Under the pieces are notes generated by a model. It did not search any database. It was not told where the DNA came from and worked only from the letters and a program-made list of their open reading frames with translations. A stretch of DNA of 64,000 bases from Nitrospinota bacterium. Lineage in GTDB: Bacteria; Nitrospinota_A; UBA7883; JACRLM01. Of the stretch, positions 51,608 to 62,002 are shown one piece after another. Location: assembly GCA_016208975.1 (NCBI GenBank), contig JACQXA010000004.1, forward strand, positions 1,861,015-1,925,014, written 5' to 3'. Position numbers and translations under genes: made by a program. Each line of letters starts with the position of its first letter. The stretch's first letter is position 1.

Positions 51608-52366
51608 TCAGTTCTGCTCAGCAGGGGAAGGAGCCGCGGATTGCTCTGGAGAGACAGGCGCTGGTTGGGCATCTTGAGGCGCCGCCTCGCCCGCGGACTC
51701 CGCTGGAGCCGCGGGTTTGTACGGCTTGGCCGCCGGAGCTTTCGCCGGAGCGGCGTAAGGTGATACCGCTATGGAGCCCGCCGCGGGCTGGCGCTCCTGG
51801 ACGCCGCCCAAAGTGACCAGCATGTCTTTCACCTCGTCCCTTAATTTTAAGGCGCGGGGGGTTACCACCGGGTCACCCATGGCGATGGCGCTGTCCAGCG
51901 CCACCAGGGTCTTTCTAAGCTCGGAGCGCACCAGCGCTTTCTCCGCCGCCTTGTAGGCTTCCCGTTCAGAGTTGAGCCGGCCGGTAAGTTCGGTCACGTT
52001 CTGGTTCATGGCGTCTATCTTGCCGGTAACCCCGGAAACAAGCTTCCATCCCAGAAACACCACCATGGCCACCAGCAGGAAAGCGGCGGCTCCGATTATG
52101 GAGCCTGTGGAGAATCCGGAGCCCGAAGAGAATCCGCCGGGTTTTTTCCGGCGCGTTTTCATCTCTCCGGAAAAATCGTAAGGGGTCCTTCCATGCTCCA
52201 TCTCGTCGGCCATCCGGAACTTGGCGTTCTCTACCATGGGGTCGATAGAAGAGCGGGCCCCTCCGCTGGAGGGCAGGGGCGATTCCGCGGATAAAGGCAC
52301 ATCGGGCATCGGGTGAACCCATTCATCCCGCGTTGGCGGTTTTTTCTTTCGTAACCACATATTCAC
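51608..52366 (-). CDS. Membrane-anchored hypothetical protein with Pro/Ala-rich tail
   Basis: A 252-residue protein: about 90 cytoplasmic residues, one membrane segment (SIIGAAAFLLVAMVVFLGWKLV, about 89-110), a coiled-coil region (AMNQNVTELTGRLNSEREAY) and a C-terminal helix region followed by a long Ala/Pro/Glu-rich disordered tail. The N-terminal part is basic (MWLRKKKPPTRDEW), consistent with cytoplasmic retention. No enzymatic motif. First gene of a minus-strand run that continues with the small coiled-coil protein and LapA. Confidence 0.6.
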   Translation of the reverse strand: MNMWLRKKKPPTRDEWVHPMPDVPLSAESPLPSSGGARSSIDPMVENAKFRMADEMEHGRTPYDFSGEMKTRRKKPGGFSSGSGFSTGSIIGAAAFLLVAMVVFLGWKLVSGVTGKIDAMNQNVTELTGRLNSEREAYKAAEKALVRSELRKTLVALDSAIAMGDPVVTPRALKLRDEVKDMLVTLGGVQERQPAAGSIAVSPYAAPAKAPAAKPYKPAAPAESAGEAAPQDAQPAPVSPEQSAAPSPAEQN

Positions 52367-52538
52367 ACCGGTTCTCCCTCAACCCAAAGGCGGATTGTGT
52401 TTGACCTCGCCGCCCCGCCCACGGATAATCTTTAAAAAAAACGGATGGATTGGCCTGGGCCTTTCCTCCGGCGACAAAGAAATTATATCTTCGCCTTTGG
52501 GGCGGGGTCAATTGAAGACTAGGGAGTTTTAACGAAAA

Positions 52539-53396
52539 ATGGCGGTAATTATAGACGGCAAGGCGGTGGCCGCCTCTATCAGGGTGGAGATCAGGAAAGA
52601 AGCGGAGCGGATAAAGGCGGACCGGGGCGAGGAACTGGGCCTGGCCGTGGTGCTGGTGGGGGACAATCCCGCTTCCCACGTTTATGTCCGCCTCAAGGAA
52701 AAAGCCTGCCAGGAGGCGGGTATCGTATCGTACAAGCATGAGCCGCATAAAGACATCGCCATGGACGATCTGCTGGGTCTCATAGACAGGCTCAACGCCG
52801 ACCCGAAAGTGAACGGTATTTTAGTGCAGTTGCCTCTTCCGTCCCATCTGGACGAGAGCCGCGTGCTGGACAGGATACATCCGGACAAGGACGTGGACGG
52901 GTTCCATCCCATGAACGTGGGGCTTCTTTCGCAAAAGCTGGCCAAGCTTATGCCCTGCACGCCCGCCGGGTGCGTTGAGCTTCTGGACCGCTACCAGATA
53001 CCCATAGAAGGCGCCCACTGCGTGGTTGTGGGCCGCTCCAACATAGTGGGTAAGCCGCTGGCCATGATGCTTCTGCACCGCAACGCCACTGTAACCGTGT
53101 GCCATTCGCGCACGAAAGACCTGGCCGCAGTCACCTCCCAGGCCGACATTCTGCTGGCCGCCATAGGCAAACCGAAAATGATAACCGCCAACATGGTGAA
53201 AGAGGGCGCGGTGGTGATAGACGTGGGCACCAACAAGGTGGACAACCAGATTGTCGGCGATGTGGATTTTGCTGGCGTCTCCGGGAAGGCGAGCCACATA
53301 ACCCCCGTCCCCGGCGGCGTGGGGCCCATGACCATAGCCATGTTGCTGGAAAACACCCTCACCGCGTACAAGATCCAGCGCGGCCTGCTGGTTTAA
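52539..53396 (+). CDS. folD: Bifunctional methylenetetrahydrofolate dehydrogenase/cyclohydrolase
   Basis: A 285-residue one-carbon enzyme interconverting methylene-, methenyl- and formyl-tetrahydrofolate. Signatures: LGLAVVLVGDNPASHVYVRL (catalytic Tyr/Lys region), VNGILVQLPLPSHLDE, DVDGFHPMNVG, VVVGRSNIVGKPLAMMLLH (NADP binding) and ITPVPGGVGPMTIAMLLENT. AGGGAG lies before the ATG. xseA follows after 8 nt, so they form an operon. Confidence 0.97.
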   Translation: MAVIIDGKAVAASIRVEIRKEAERIKADRGEELGLAVVLVGDNPASHVYVRLKEKACQEAGIVSYKHEPHKDIAMDDLLGLIDRLNADPKVNGILVQLPLPSHLDESRVLDRIHPDKDVDGFHPMNVGLLSQKLAKLMPCTPAGCVELLDRYQIPIEGAHCVVVGRSNIVGKPLAMMLLHRNATVTVCHSRTKDLAAVTSQADILLAAIGKPKMITANMVKEGAVVIDVGTNKVDNQIVGDVDFAGVSGKASHITPVPGGVGPMTIAMLLENTLTAYKIQRGLLV

Positions 53397-53404
53397 CTTC
53401 CATT

Positions 53405-54850
53405 ATGCCCCTCCTGGACGATGAAGAGGGCGGCAGGCAGGTTTATACTGTCGCCGAGCTGACATCTGAACTGAAAGATGTCATTGAGGGTGGGTTCTCC
53501 AGCGTCTGGGTGGAGGGTGAAATATCCAACTTCAAGTTATACCCGTCCGGCCACGCCTATTTCACCCTCAAGGACGAAGAGGCCCAGGTGCGGGCCGTCA
53601 TGTGGAAAGGCCTGCGTAACCTACTCAAGTTCGAACCGCAGGATGGCGACCATGTGGTGTGCCGGGGCCGCCTTACGGTTTACGAGAAACGGGGAGAGTA
53701 CCAGCTTTCCGTGGAGGCCATGGAGCCCAAAGGGATCGGGGCGCTCCAGGCCGCTTTCGAGAAGCTGAAGGAGAAGCTGGCCGCTGAAGGGTTGTTCGAC
53801 CTTGCCCGCAAAAAACCCCTGCCATACATCCCGTGGACCGTGGGGATTGTCACATCCCCCTCCGGCGCCGTCTTGCGCGACATGGTGCGGACCATCAACC
53901 GCCGGTTTCCGGGGTTGCGGATAGTGTTCAAGCCTGTGGCGGTGCAGGGGGAAGGCGCGGCCCAGCAGATAGCCGCCGGGATAGCCGAGATGAACGAATA
54001 CGCGAAGGTGGACGTTATCATCGCGGGGCGCGGGGGCGGCTCGCTGGAAGACCTCTGGGCGTTCAACGAAGAGGTGGTGGCCCGGGCCATAGCGGCGTCC
54101 CGCATTCCGGTGGTTTCCGCCGTGGGGCATGAAACCGATTTCACCATAGCCGATTTCGTGGCGGACGTGCGCGCCTCCACCCCCACGGCGGCGGCGGAGA
54201 TAATCGCCCCGGCCCGGGTTGACGTGGAAGAGGGGGTGGAAGAGTATGTCCGGCGAATGAGTATGGAGCTACGTGACAGGATGGAACGGGGCGCCATGAC
54301 GGTGGACGACATGGGCGCAAGACTCGCCCGGGCCGGAAGGCAAACGGCCGGAAAGCTCAAAGACAACCTGACGGCGGCTTTGCGGCATCTTCGGGCGTTA
54401 AGCCCCAGCGCCCAGCTTGCCCACCGGCGTGAAAGGGTTTTCAATCTGGACCGGCGGCTGGTTTACGGCCTTACCAGGGTTAAAGAGAAAAAGAGCGCCG
54501 AAAACGAGAGTTTCATGGTCCGTCTGGCTTCCGCCAGCCCCAGGATGAGGGTTGAAAGCCTTCGGGAAACCCTGGGCAGGCAGGAGGACAGGCTGGACGA
54601 AAAACTGGGCGCGTTCATGAAATCGGCCCGCAACAGGTTCTCGATGGCCGCCGGGAAGCTGGACGCGGTGAGCCCCCTAAAGGTGCTGGGCAGGGGGTAC
54701 AGCATTGTCACCTCGCCCGACGGACGGAAGATAATAAAAAGCGCCGCCTCGGTGAAACCCGGCGATGGCGTGAAAATCCGCTTCGCCGATGGCGAAACCC
54801 AGGCGGTAATCAAGAGGGGGGGGGCGCCGAAACAGGAGAATTTGTTTTAA
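53405..54850 (+). CDS. xseA: Exodeoxyribonuclease VII large subunit
   Basis: A 481-residue nuclease subunit that, with XseB, degrades single-stranded DNA in both directions. An N-terminal OB-fold (VYTVAELTSELKDVIEGGF, VWVEGEISNFKLYPSGHAYF), then the catalytic domain with VGIVTSPSGAVLRDMVRTI, IIAGRGGGSLEDLWAFNEE, SAVGHETDFTIADFVADVRASTPTAAAE, and a coiled-coil C-terminal part ending LGRGYSIVTSPDG. The frame is open further upstream, but the ATG at 53405, 8 nt after folD, gives the normal N-terminus. A separate xseB is not seen next to it. Confidence 0.95.
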   Translation: MPLLDDEEGGRQVYTVAELTSELKDVIEGGFSSVWVEGEISNFKLYPSGHAYFTLKDEEAQVRAVMWKGLRNLLKFEPQDGDHVVCRGRLTVYEKRGEYQLSVEAMEPKGIGALQAAFEKLKEKLAAEGLFDLARKKPLPYIPWTVGIVTSPSGAVLRDMVRTINRRFPGLRIVFKPVAVQGEGAAQQIAAGIAEMNEYAKVDVIIAGRGGGSLEDLWAFNEEVVARAIAASRIPVVSAVGHETDFTIADFVADVRASTPTAAAEIIAPARVDVEEGVEEYVRRMSMELRDRMERGAMTVDDMGARLARAGRQTAGKLKDNLTAALRHLRALSPSAQLAHRRERVFNLDRRLVYGLTRVKEKKSAENESFMVRLASASPRMRVESLRETLGRQEDRLDEKLGAFMKSARNRFSMAAGKLDAVSPLKVLGRGYSIVTSPDGRKIIKSAASVKPGDGVKIRFADGETQAVIKRGGAPKQENLF

Positions 54851-54887
54851 AGCGCCGCGCCATTTCCCTTATGACGCGGCTATGCGC

Positions 54888-56213
54888 TTATGGGCATTGC
54901 ACCCACGAATTTGCCACCGGAACATTTGCGGGATTAAACGTTCCTTGAACAAGGCAGGAGTTGCCCGCGCTGGCGTGGAACGAGTAGAAGTTGGGGTTTA
55001 CGCAGTTATAGGTGATCGTTTGAACCTGCCCCGAAGCTACAATGCCGTATTTATAGTCGTTGCCCAACAGGTTGGCCGGCAAGGCGGTGTCTCCATATTC
55101 AGCCCACAGGTTGTACACGGAAATCCCATCCAATCCCAGCGCGACAGGATAGCTTACATCCACGAAAATCTGCCCGGAACCTACGCCCCCGGCCACCACA
55201 TTTGAGACCGTTACAGTCTGCGGAGTGTTAAAAGAGCATAACGCGCTGAAAGAGGTGGACGCGCGGACCACGTTGTTCTGCAAGTCCCGGATTATGAGGG
55301 TGGCGGTATAGGTTCCCGTAAACCTGGGGGAGAAATTGACCGATTGCCCCTGGAAACGGAACATCTTCCCGTTGGGGGAGAGTATCTGCCACCGGTAAGC
55401 CAGCGTGTCGCCCGGGTCGGGGTCGTAAGCGTCGCTCGTCAGCGAAACGATGTTGTTTATATACACCGTGGATGGGGAAGCCGACACGTAGTTTATCACC
55501 GGCGCGTTCCCCGTGGCGCTGAACTGGTATTCGGCGTAGTCGGTCCCCCCATTGCCGTCGTCCACGGTCAAAGATATGGAATAACTGCCTCCCCTCGTCG
55601 AGATGCTTTCGGTAAAAGACGGGTCGTAATAGTATTTGGTGATTCTGCCGTTATAGACCGACCAGAAATAGCTTACCGTGTCTTCCGGGTCGGATTCCTC
55701 CACGGTGGCGCTGAAGGTGACCGAATCACCGGGAGAGGGGTTCGAATTGGAAGCGTCTATGCTGATTATCTGTGGCGGGCCGTTCACTTCCAGTTCTATT
55801 TCCACCTGGTTGGTTGCGTCCGGCGACAGGTTTACAAATTGTGTGCCGGTGAAAGTGTCGCCATAGATGCTTTGGGCCATCACGTAGAACTGCCTCTCGC
55901 CGGGGGTGAGGACCAGGTCCGCCGACAGTGTGTCCAGCGGCAGTTCCATATATACAGGCTCCATGTCCGCGCCGGTAATGTAAAGGCTCACAAGGGTTAT
56001 GTATGACGGGGCGGAGAATCGGGATGTGGAAGGCGAATTTGCGGCGATACGGCTATATGGGTAGCTTTCCATTCCCTCCGGCCAGGAAACGCCAACCTTT
56101 GCTTGGGAGGAGGCGCCTTCCTTGCTCTGGTCGAGGGACACGTTGCATCCGGTGGAAAGAACCATGGCGCCAGCGGCTAACACGGCCATGGCAAAATTAT
56201 TCAAAACTTTCAT
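54888..56213 (-). CDS. PKD/Ig-like repeat lipoprotein
   Basis: A 441-residue lipoprotein: signal peptide with lipobox (LSTGC) and then beta-rich repeats. Two PKD-like domains are visible (about 150-320): SPGDSVTFSATVEESDPEDTV then YFWSVYNG, and INNIVSLTSDAYDPDPGDTLAY then RWQILSP. The C-terminal part has TVTVSNVVAGGVGSGQIFVDVSYP. The last ~100 residues are of no clear family. Such proteins attach to the outer membrane and often take part in adhesion or polysaccharide binding. An in-frame start 6 codons upstream exists; the ATG at 56213 has the charged MKVLNNF signal start. Divergent from trkH. Confidence 0.75.
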   Translation of the reverse strand: MKVLNNFAMAVLAAGAMVLSTGCNVSLDQSKEGASSQAKVGVSWPEGMESYPYSRIAANSPSTSRFSAPSYITLVSLYITGADMEPVYMELPLDTLSADLVLTPGERQFYVMAQSIYGDTFTGTQFVNLSPDATNQVEIELEVNGPPQIISIDASNSNPSPGDSVTFSATVEESDPEDTVSYFWSVYNGRITKYYYDPSFTESISTRGGSYSISLTVDDGNGGTDYAEYQFSATGNAPVINYVSASPSTVYINNIVSLTSDAYDPDPGDTLAYRWQILSPNGKMFRFQGQSVNFSPRFTGTYTATLIIRDLQNNVVRASTSFSALCSFNTPQTVTVSNVVAGGVGSGQIFVDVSYPVALGLDGISVYNLWAEYGDTALPANLLGNDYKYGIVASGQVQTITYNCVNPNFYSFHASAGNSCLVQGTFNPANVPVANSWVQCP

Positions 56214-56382
56214 AGCTACCCGCCTTCCCATAACTTACAATGCCAATTATACATTTTTTTAAGATGTTCAAAAACCGGTAAAAATGGGCGTAGGCGCGGT
56301 AGTGGCCCGTCCTGCCCATCTTTTACAACAACTCCCCGTCTGGTAGAATCCGCCAATCTGTACACTTCGTGAAACTTTGCCG

Positions 56383-57723
56383 ATGAACAGGTTCTTTGAC
56401 CTTTCGCCCCAGCGGGTGGCTTTGTTCAGCTATTTCTTCCTGATAGCCGCCGGTACGGCCTTGCTGAGCCTGCCCGCTTGCGTCACCAGGCCTATCACCC
56501 TGATGGACGCCTTTTTCACCTCCACTTCCGCGGTGGCCGTTACGGGGCTTATAGTTCTGGACACACCAAAGGATTTCACTCCTTTCGGCCAGGGGGTGAT
56601 TCTTGCCCTTATCCAGATGGGCGGGCTGGGTTACATGACCATCTCAACTTTTCTACTTATCACGCTCCGGCGGAAAATGGGGCATAAGGACAGGCTTGTG
56701 CTGGCGGAGTCGCTGAACTATCCGGGCCTTCATGGGCTCACCCGTTTCCTTATAAAAGTGGTGGCGTTCGTGGCGCTGGCCGAAATTCTGGGCGCGGTGG
56801 CCCTCACCCTGGCCTTCGCCACAAGGCAAAGACTGCCGGAGGCCATTCTAAGCGGGGTGTTCCATTCCATTTCGGCGTTCAACAACGCCGGATTCTCCAC
56901 TTATTCCGACAACCTCATGTCGTTCCGGGGTGACCCCGCCATAAACATCATCATCAGCCTGCTTATCATCCTGGGTGGTATCGGTTATTACGTGGTGGAC
57001 GATATCCACATGGTTTCCACCGGAGCCGCCACCCGGCTGGCGGCGCATACGAAGATAGCCCTGGCCTCCACCCTCTTTTTGATAGTCGCCGGGGCGCTGG
57101 GGGTATTAATTCTGGAATACGGACATGTGAAAGGATTATGGGGCTTGCCGCTGTGGGAGAGGGCCTGGGCTTCCTTTTTCACCAGTGTAAGCGCCAGGAC
57201 GGCGGGGTTTAACACCATTGATTTCAGCGCGCTATCGGAATCCACCCTCTTTTTCGTGATGATCCTCATGTTCATCGGCGCTTCCCCCGGCGGCACCGGC
57301 GGCGGCATAAAGACCGTCACCGCCGCCGTTATCGCGTTGCATGTATATAACTTCGTTCGGGGTCGCAGGGAAGTGGTGGTTTTCAAGCGTTCCGTGCGTG
57401 AAGAGGCCATGCGGCGCGCCATGGTAATTCTCACCCTGTCTTTCGGGATAACCACCGCTTTCGCCCTGGTGTTGAGCAGGCTGGAGAGCGTACCGGTAGG
57501 TGTGGCGCTGTTCGAAGTCATCTCCGCGTTCTCCACGGTGGGTTTGTCGGTGGGGGACGGGGGCGTGTTAAGCCTTTCCGCCAAATTCTCGGATATCGGA
57601 AAGCTTATGATAATACTCAGCATGATAATCGGCAGGGTGGGGGTGCTTTCCTTCGCCATTGCCATGCTGGGCAAGAGCCGGGAGAGCAATTTAAAACATC
57701 CGGAGGCTACGCTTCTATTATGA
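56383..57723 (+). CDS. trkH: TrkH/KtrB potassium transporter subunit
   Basis: A 446-residue membrane protein of the Trk/Ktr/HKT superfamily, the ion-conducting part of a potassium uptake system. Four repeated membrane-loop-membrane units are evident, with selectivity-filter loops such as TSTSAVAVTGLIV, HSISAFNNAGFSTY, SVSARTAGFNTIDF and EVISAFSTVGLSVG, each with the conserved Gly. The TTG at 56377 is two codons upstream; the ATG at 56383 is taken. It overlaps the gating subunit gene trkA by 4 nt (ATGA). In size it is closer to KtrB than to E. coli TrkH. Confidence 0.93.
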   Translation: MNRFFDLSPQRVALFSYFFLIAAGTALLSLPACVTRPITLMDAFFTSTSAVAVTGLIVLDTPKDFTPFGQGVILALIQMGGLGYMTISTFLLITLRRKMGHKDRLVLAESLNYPGLHGLTRFLIKVVAFVALAEILGAVALTLAFATRQRLPEAILSGVFHSISAFNNAGFSTYSDNLMSFRGDPAINIIISLLIILGGIGYYVVDDIHMVSTGAATRLAAHTKIALASTLFLIVAGALGVLILEYGHVKGLWGLPLWERAWASFFTSVSARTAGFNTIDFSALSESTLFFVMILMFIGASPGGTGGGIKTVTAAVIALHVYNFVRGRREVVVFKRSVREEAMRRAMVILTLSFGITTAFALVLSRLESVPVGVALFEVISAFSTVGLSVGDGGVLSLSAKFSDIGKLMIILSMIIGRVGVLSFAIAMLGKSRESNLKHPEATLLL

Positions 57724-58376
57724 AAAACAGGACATTCGGCGTCATCGGGTTGGGAAGGTTCGGGTACCACATGGCTAAAACGCTGGCCGAAGGGGGCGCC
57801 GAGGTGATAGCGGTGGACAACGACGAGGGCGTGGTCCGCGAAGTGGGGGAGTTTGTGACCGAGGCCTACGCCCTGGACGCCACCGATGAAAAGGCGCTCA
57901 AAGAGAGCGGCATAATAGAGGCGGACACGGTGATAGTGAGCATCGGCGAGAAGGTGGACGCCAGTTTCCTTGTGGTGGCCCTTCTTTTAGGCCTGGGCGT
58001 CAAAGACATCATAGCCAAGGGGATAAACCCGCTCCACGGCAAGGCTCTTCTGAAAATGGGGGTGCGGAAGGTGGTTTTCCCGGAGATGGACTCCGCCGTG
58101 CGCGCCGCCCACTCGCTTCTGGTGACCGGCCTTTCCAACGAGATTATTTTCGCCCCCGGACACAGTATTTACGAGATAGAGGCCCCCGCCGCCATGAAAG
58201 GGCGCACGCTTGCGGATCTGGACCTGCGGGCAAGGTTCAACCTGAACGTACTGCTGATAAAACACAAGGACGGGGGCGTAAAAAGCCCAGGCCCCGGCGA
58301 CATGATCCAGGATGGCGACAGCCTGCTGGCCATGGGGGATCCAAAGAGCCTGTTAAAGATGGAGGATGATCTTTAA
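57720..58376 (+). CDS. trkA: TrkA/KtrA potassium channel gating subunit
   Basis: A 218-residue cytoplasmic protein with one RCK unit: an NAD-binding Rossmann domain (FGVIGLGRFGYHMAKTLAEGG, EVIAVDNDEG, AYALDATDEKALKES) and a C-terminal TrkA-C domain (about 135-215, IYEIEAPAAMKGRTLADLDL). It binds ADP/ATP or NAD and opens the TrkH/KtrB channel. One RCK unit, as in KtrA, rather than the two of E. coli TrkA. Translationally coupled to trkH by a 4-nt overlap. Confidence 0.93.
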   Translation: MKNRTFGVIGLGRFGYHMAKTLAEGGAEVIAVDNDEGVVREVGEFVTEAYALDATDEKALKESGIIEADTVIVSIGEKVDASFLVVALLLGLGVKDIIAKGINPLHGKALLKMGVRKVVFPEMDSAVRAAHSLLVTGLSNEIIFAPGHSIYEIEAPAAMKGRTLADLDLRARFNLNVLLIKHKDGGVKSPGPGDMIQDGDSLLAMGDPKSLLKMEDDL

Positions 58377-58387
58377 CCGCAAGCTGG

Positions 58388-58558
58388 CCGGAGACCAGGT
58401 AGTGTCTTTAGTTTGAAAGCACAGGGGGAGATTCTTCACTTACGCTCAGAATGACAATATAAATGCCGTTGATAACATTGTCATCCTGGGCGAAGCGCAA
58501 GCGAAGTGAAGGATCTGTCTGTTATTTGAGATTCAAACTGGGACACCACCGGAGACCA
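58388..58558. mobile_element. MITE-like palindromic element with 10-bp flanking direct repeats
   Basis: A 151-bp element (58398-58548) is flanked by perfect 10-bp direct repeats CCGGAGACCA (58388-58397 and 58549-58558). Its ends are imperfect inverted repeats: TAGTGTCTTTAGTTTGAA on the left and the complement TGGTGTCCCAGTTTGAA on the right. Inside, a second inverted repeat pairs GATTCTTCACTTACGCTCAG and the following AATGACAAT with ATTGTCATCCTGGGCGAAGC...GAAGTGAAGGATC, so the whole piece can fold into a long hairpin. It carries no open frame. It lies between trkA and dapA. Confidence 0.6.
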
Positions 58559-58588
58559 ACAAAAATTTTAATAGCGCCCCTTAGTTGA

Positions 58589-58594
58589 TATAAT
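58589..58594 (+). promoter_or_regulatory. Perfect -10 element before dapA
   Basis: TATAAT about 31 nt before the dapA start. The -35 region is weak. The MITE-like element lies just upstream, so the insertion may have changed this promoter. Confidence 0.4.
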
Positions 58595-58624
58595 CACCCT
58601 CTATTGTGAGATAGGGAGAACGAC

Positions 58625-59518
58625 ATGTTATCGGGTTCTTATGTGGCCATAGTCACCCCGTTCAATAACGGCGCTGTGGACGAGGCCACCCTCAAGGCGC
58701 TGGTGGGCTGGCATGTGGAGCAGGGAACCAGCGGGATAGTGGCGGTGGGCACCACCGGCGAATCCCCCACCTTGTCCCATGAGGAACACCACAGGGTGGT
58801 GGAAATCTGCGTGGAAGCCGCTGGCGGGAGAATACCGGTGATGGCTGGAACCGGCTCCAATTCCACCACCGAGGCGATAGACCTTACCCGGCACGCCAAA
58901 AAGTCGGGCGCAAATTCCGTGTTGATCGTGAACCCCTATTACAACAAGCCGACCCAGGAGGGGATATACCGCCACTACATGGCCATAGCCGATGCGGTGG
59001 AAATCCCCCAAGTGATATACAACATACCCGGCAGGACCGGCGGCAAGGTGGATGTGTCCACCATGGCCAGGCTGGCGCCGCACAAGAACATCGTGGGCAT
59101 AAAGGACGCGGTGGGGGATTTGAACTACACTTCAGACCTGATAGCCCGGCTGGGGCCGGAGTTTGCGGTATTCTCCGGCGATGACGCGCTGACGATTCCC
59201 ATGATGTCTGTGGGGGCCAGGGGTGTGATATCCGTAGCGGCCAACGTGGCTCCGGCCAGGGTGGCGCAGATGGTGGCCGCCATGCTGGAAGGGGATATGG
59301 AGAGGGCCCGGGCGGCGCATTTTGAGATGTGGGACTTGATGAACGCCATGTTCTACGAGACAAACCCCATACCCGTTAAAACGGCGCTGGCCATGATGGG
59401 CAGGATAAAAGACGAGTTCCGCCTGCCCTTGTGCCAGATGGGCCAGGCCAACCGGGAGCGGTTAAAGGCCGCCCTGATAAAAGCCGGGCTTGTGGCCGAG
59501 GACGCGGGCCGGGCCTGA
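58625..59518 (+). CDS. dapA: 4-hydroxy-tetrahydrodipicolinate synthase
   Basis: A 297-residue aldolase-type TIM barrel condensing pyruvate and aspartate semialdehyde in the lysine/diaminopimelate pathway. Signatures: VAIVTPFNNGAVDEATLKAL, VGTTGESPTLSHEEH, VNPYYNKPTQEGIYRHYM with the catalytic Tyr, YNIPGRTGGKVD, and the Schiff-base Lys in VGIKDAVGDL. GGGAGAA lies before the ATG. dapB and guaB follow in the same direction. Confidence 0.97.
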   Translation: MLSGSYVAIVTPFNNGAVDEATLKALVGWHVEQGTSGIVAVGTTGESPTLSHEEHHRVVEICVEAAGGRIPVMAGTGSNSTTEAIDLTRHAKKSGANSVLIVNPYYNKPTQEGIYRHYMAIADAVEIPQVIYNIPGRTGGKVDVSTMARLAPHKNIVGIKDAVGDLNYTSDLIARLGPEFAVFSGDDALTIPMMSVGARGVISVAANVAPARVAQMVAAMLEGDMERARAAHFEMWDLMNAMFYETNPIPVKTALAMMGRIKDEFRLPLCQMGQANRERLKAALIKAGLVAEDAGRA

Positions 59519-59537
59519 GATTTATTTAGAGGATCAA

Positions 59538-60344
59538 ATGATTAAAGCAATAGTTATCGGATGCGCGGGCCGGATGGGCCGCCGCATTGTGAACGTGATA
59601 GAGGAAGCCGGGGGGATTACCGTGTACGGCGGCACGGAGCAGAAGAACAGCCCCTTTGCCGGGCATGATATTGGCGCCGTGGCGGGGCTTTCGGACAAGG
59701 GTATAAAAATATCCGCGGACCTCTCCTCCATAATAGGCGGGTGCGACGTGATAATAGACTTTTCGGTTCCCGCCGCCTCGCTGGATCATTTCCTTATGGC
59801 GCAGGAAGCGGGCAAGGCCATTGTTATAGGCACCACCGGATTCACCGAGGAGCATTGGAAAACCTTCGACTCCATGGCCAAAAGCGTAAGGGCCGTCATA
59901 GCCCCCAACATGAGCGTTGGCGTGAACGTGCTGTTCAAACTGGTGCGCGACGCCGCCCGCATCATGGGGCAAACCTACGACATGGAGATAGTGGAGATGC
60001 ACCATAACCAGAAGATGGACTCTCCTTCCGGCACCGCCGCCAAACTGGCGGAGATAGCCGCCGAGGCCGTGGGGCGCGACATAAAAAAGGTGGGCGTTTA
60101 CGGCCGCGAGGGGATAGTGGGCAAGCGCAAGCCCGAGGAGATAGGCGTTATGGCCCTGCGGGGCGGAGACGTGGTGGGGGAACACACAGTGATGTTCGCC
60201 GGGACCGGCGAACGGGTGGAGCTTACCCACATGGCCTGGAGCCGGGACAATTTCGCCATGGGCGCCACGCGCGCGGCCAAATGGATTGTTGGCCAGCCCA
60301 ACGGTATTTACGACATGCAGGCGGTGCTGGGCCTTAACAGGTAA
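59538..60344 (+). CDS. dapB: 4-hydroxy-tetrahydrodipicolinate reductase
   Basis: A 268-residue NAD(P)H-dependent reductase following DapA in the lysine pathway. NAD(P)-binding VIGCAGRMGRRIVNVI at the start, then the DapB signature IEMHHN-equivalent VEMHHNQKMDSPSGTAAKLAE, and VMALRGGDVVGEHTVMFAG. The frame opens at 59490 inside dapA, but the ATG at 59538, preceded by GAGGATC, gives a normal N-terminus and avoids the overlap. 19 nt after dapA. Confidence 0.96.
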   Translation: MIKAIVIGCAGRMGRRIVNVIEEAGGITVYGGTEQKNSPFAGHDIGAVAGLSDKGIKISADLSSIIGGCDVIIDFSVPAASLDHFLMAQEAGKAIVIGTTGFTEEHWKTFDSMAKSVRAVIAPNMSVGVNVLFKLVRDAARIMGQTYDMEIVEMHHNQKMDSPSGTAAKLAEIAAEAVGRDIKKVGVYGREGIVGKRKPEEIGVMALRGGDVVGEHTVMFAGTGERVELTHMAWSRDNFAMGATRAAKWIVGQPNGIYDMQAVLGLNR

Positions 60345-61847
<1,503 letters not shown>

Positions 61848-62002
61848 ATCACTGATAATGGGACTCAGGCAAGATAGCCAAAACCATCGAAACGCCTTTG
61901 CAACTAATGGAAATGATGCGGGGCTAGCCGGGAAAATGTTCAACCCTGGTAGCCGGATGCGCAGGAATCAGCCCCATCGGGACTAAAAAAGGAGACCGGA
62001 AA

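Noticed and set aside
53099-53404. N-terminal extension of the xseA frame
   Set aside because: It overlaps the 3' half of folD and gives a Gly/His/Arg-rich translation unlike ExoVII; the ATG at 53405 restores the family N-terminus.
54851-54887. Bidirectional terminator between xseA and the PKD lipoprotein
   Set aside because: GCGC and CGCG segments can pair only with several mismatches and no T run follows on either strand.
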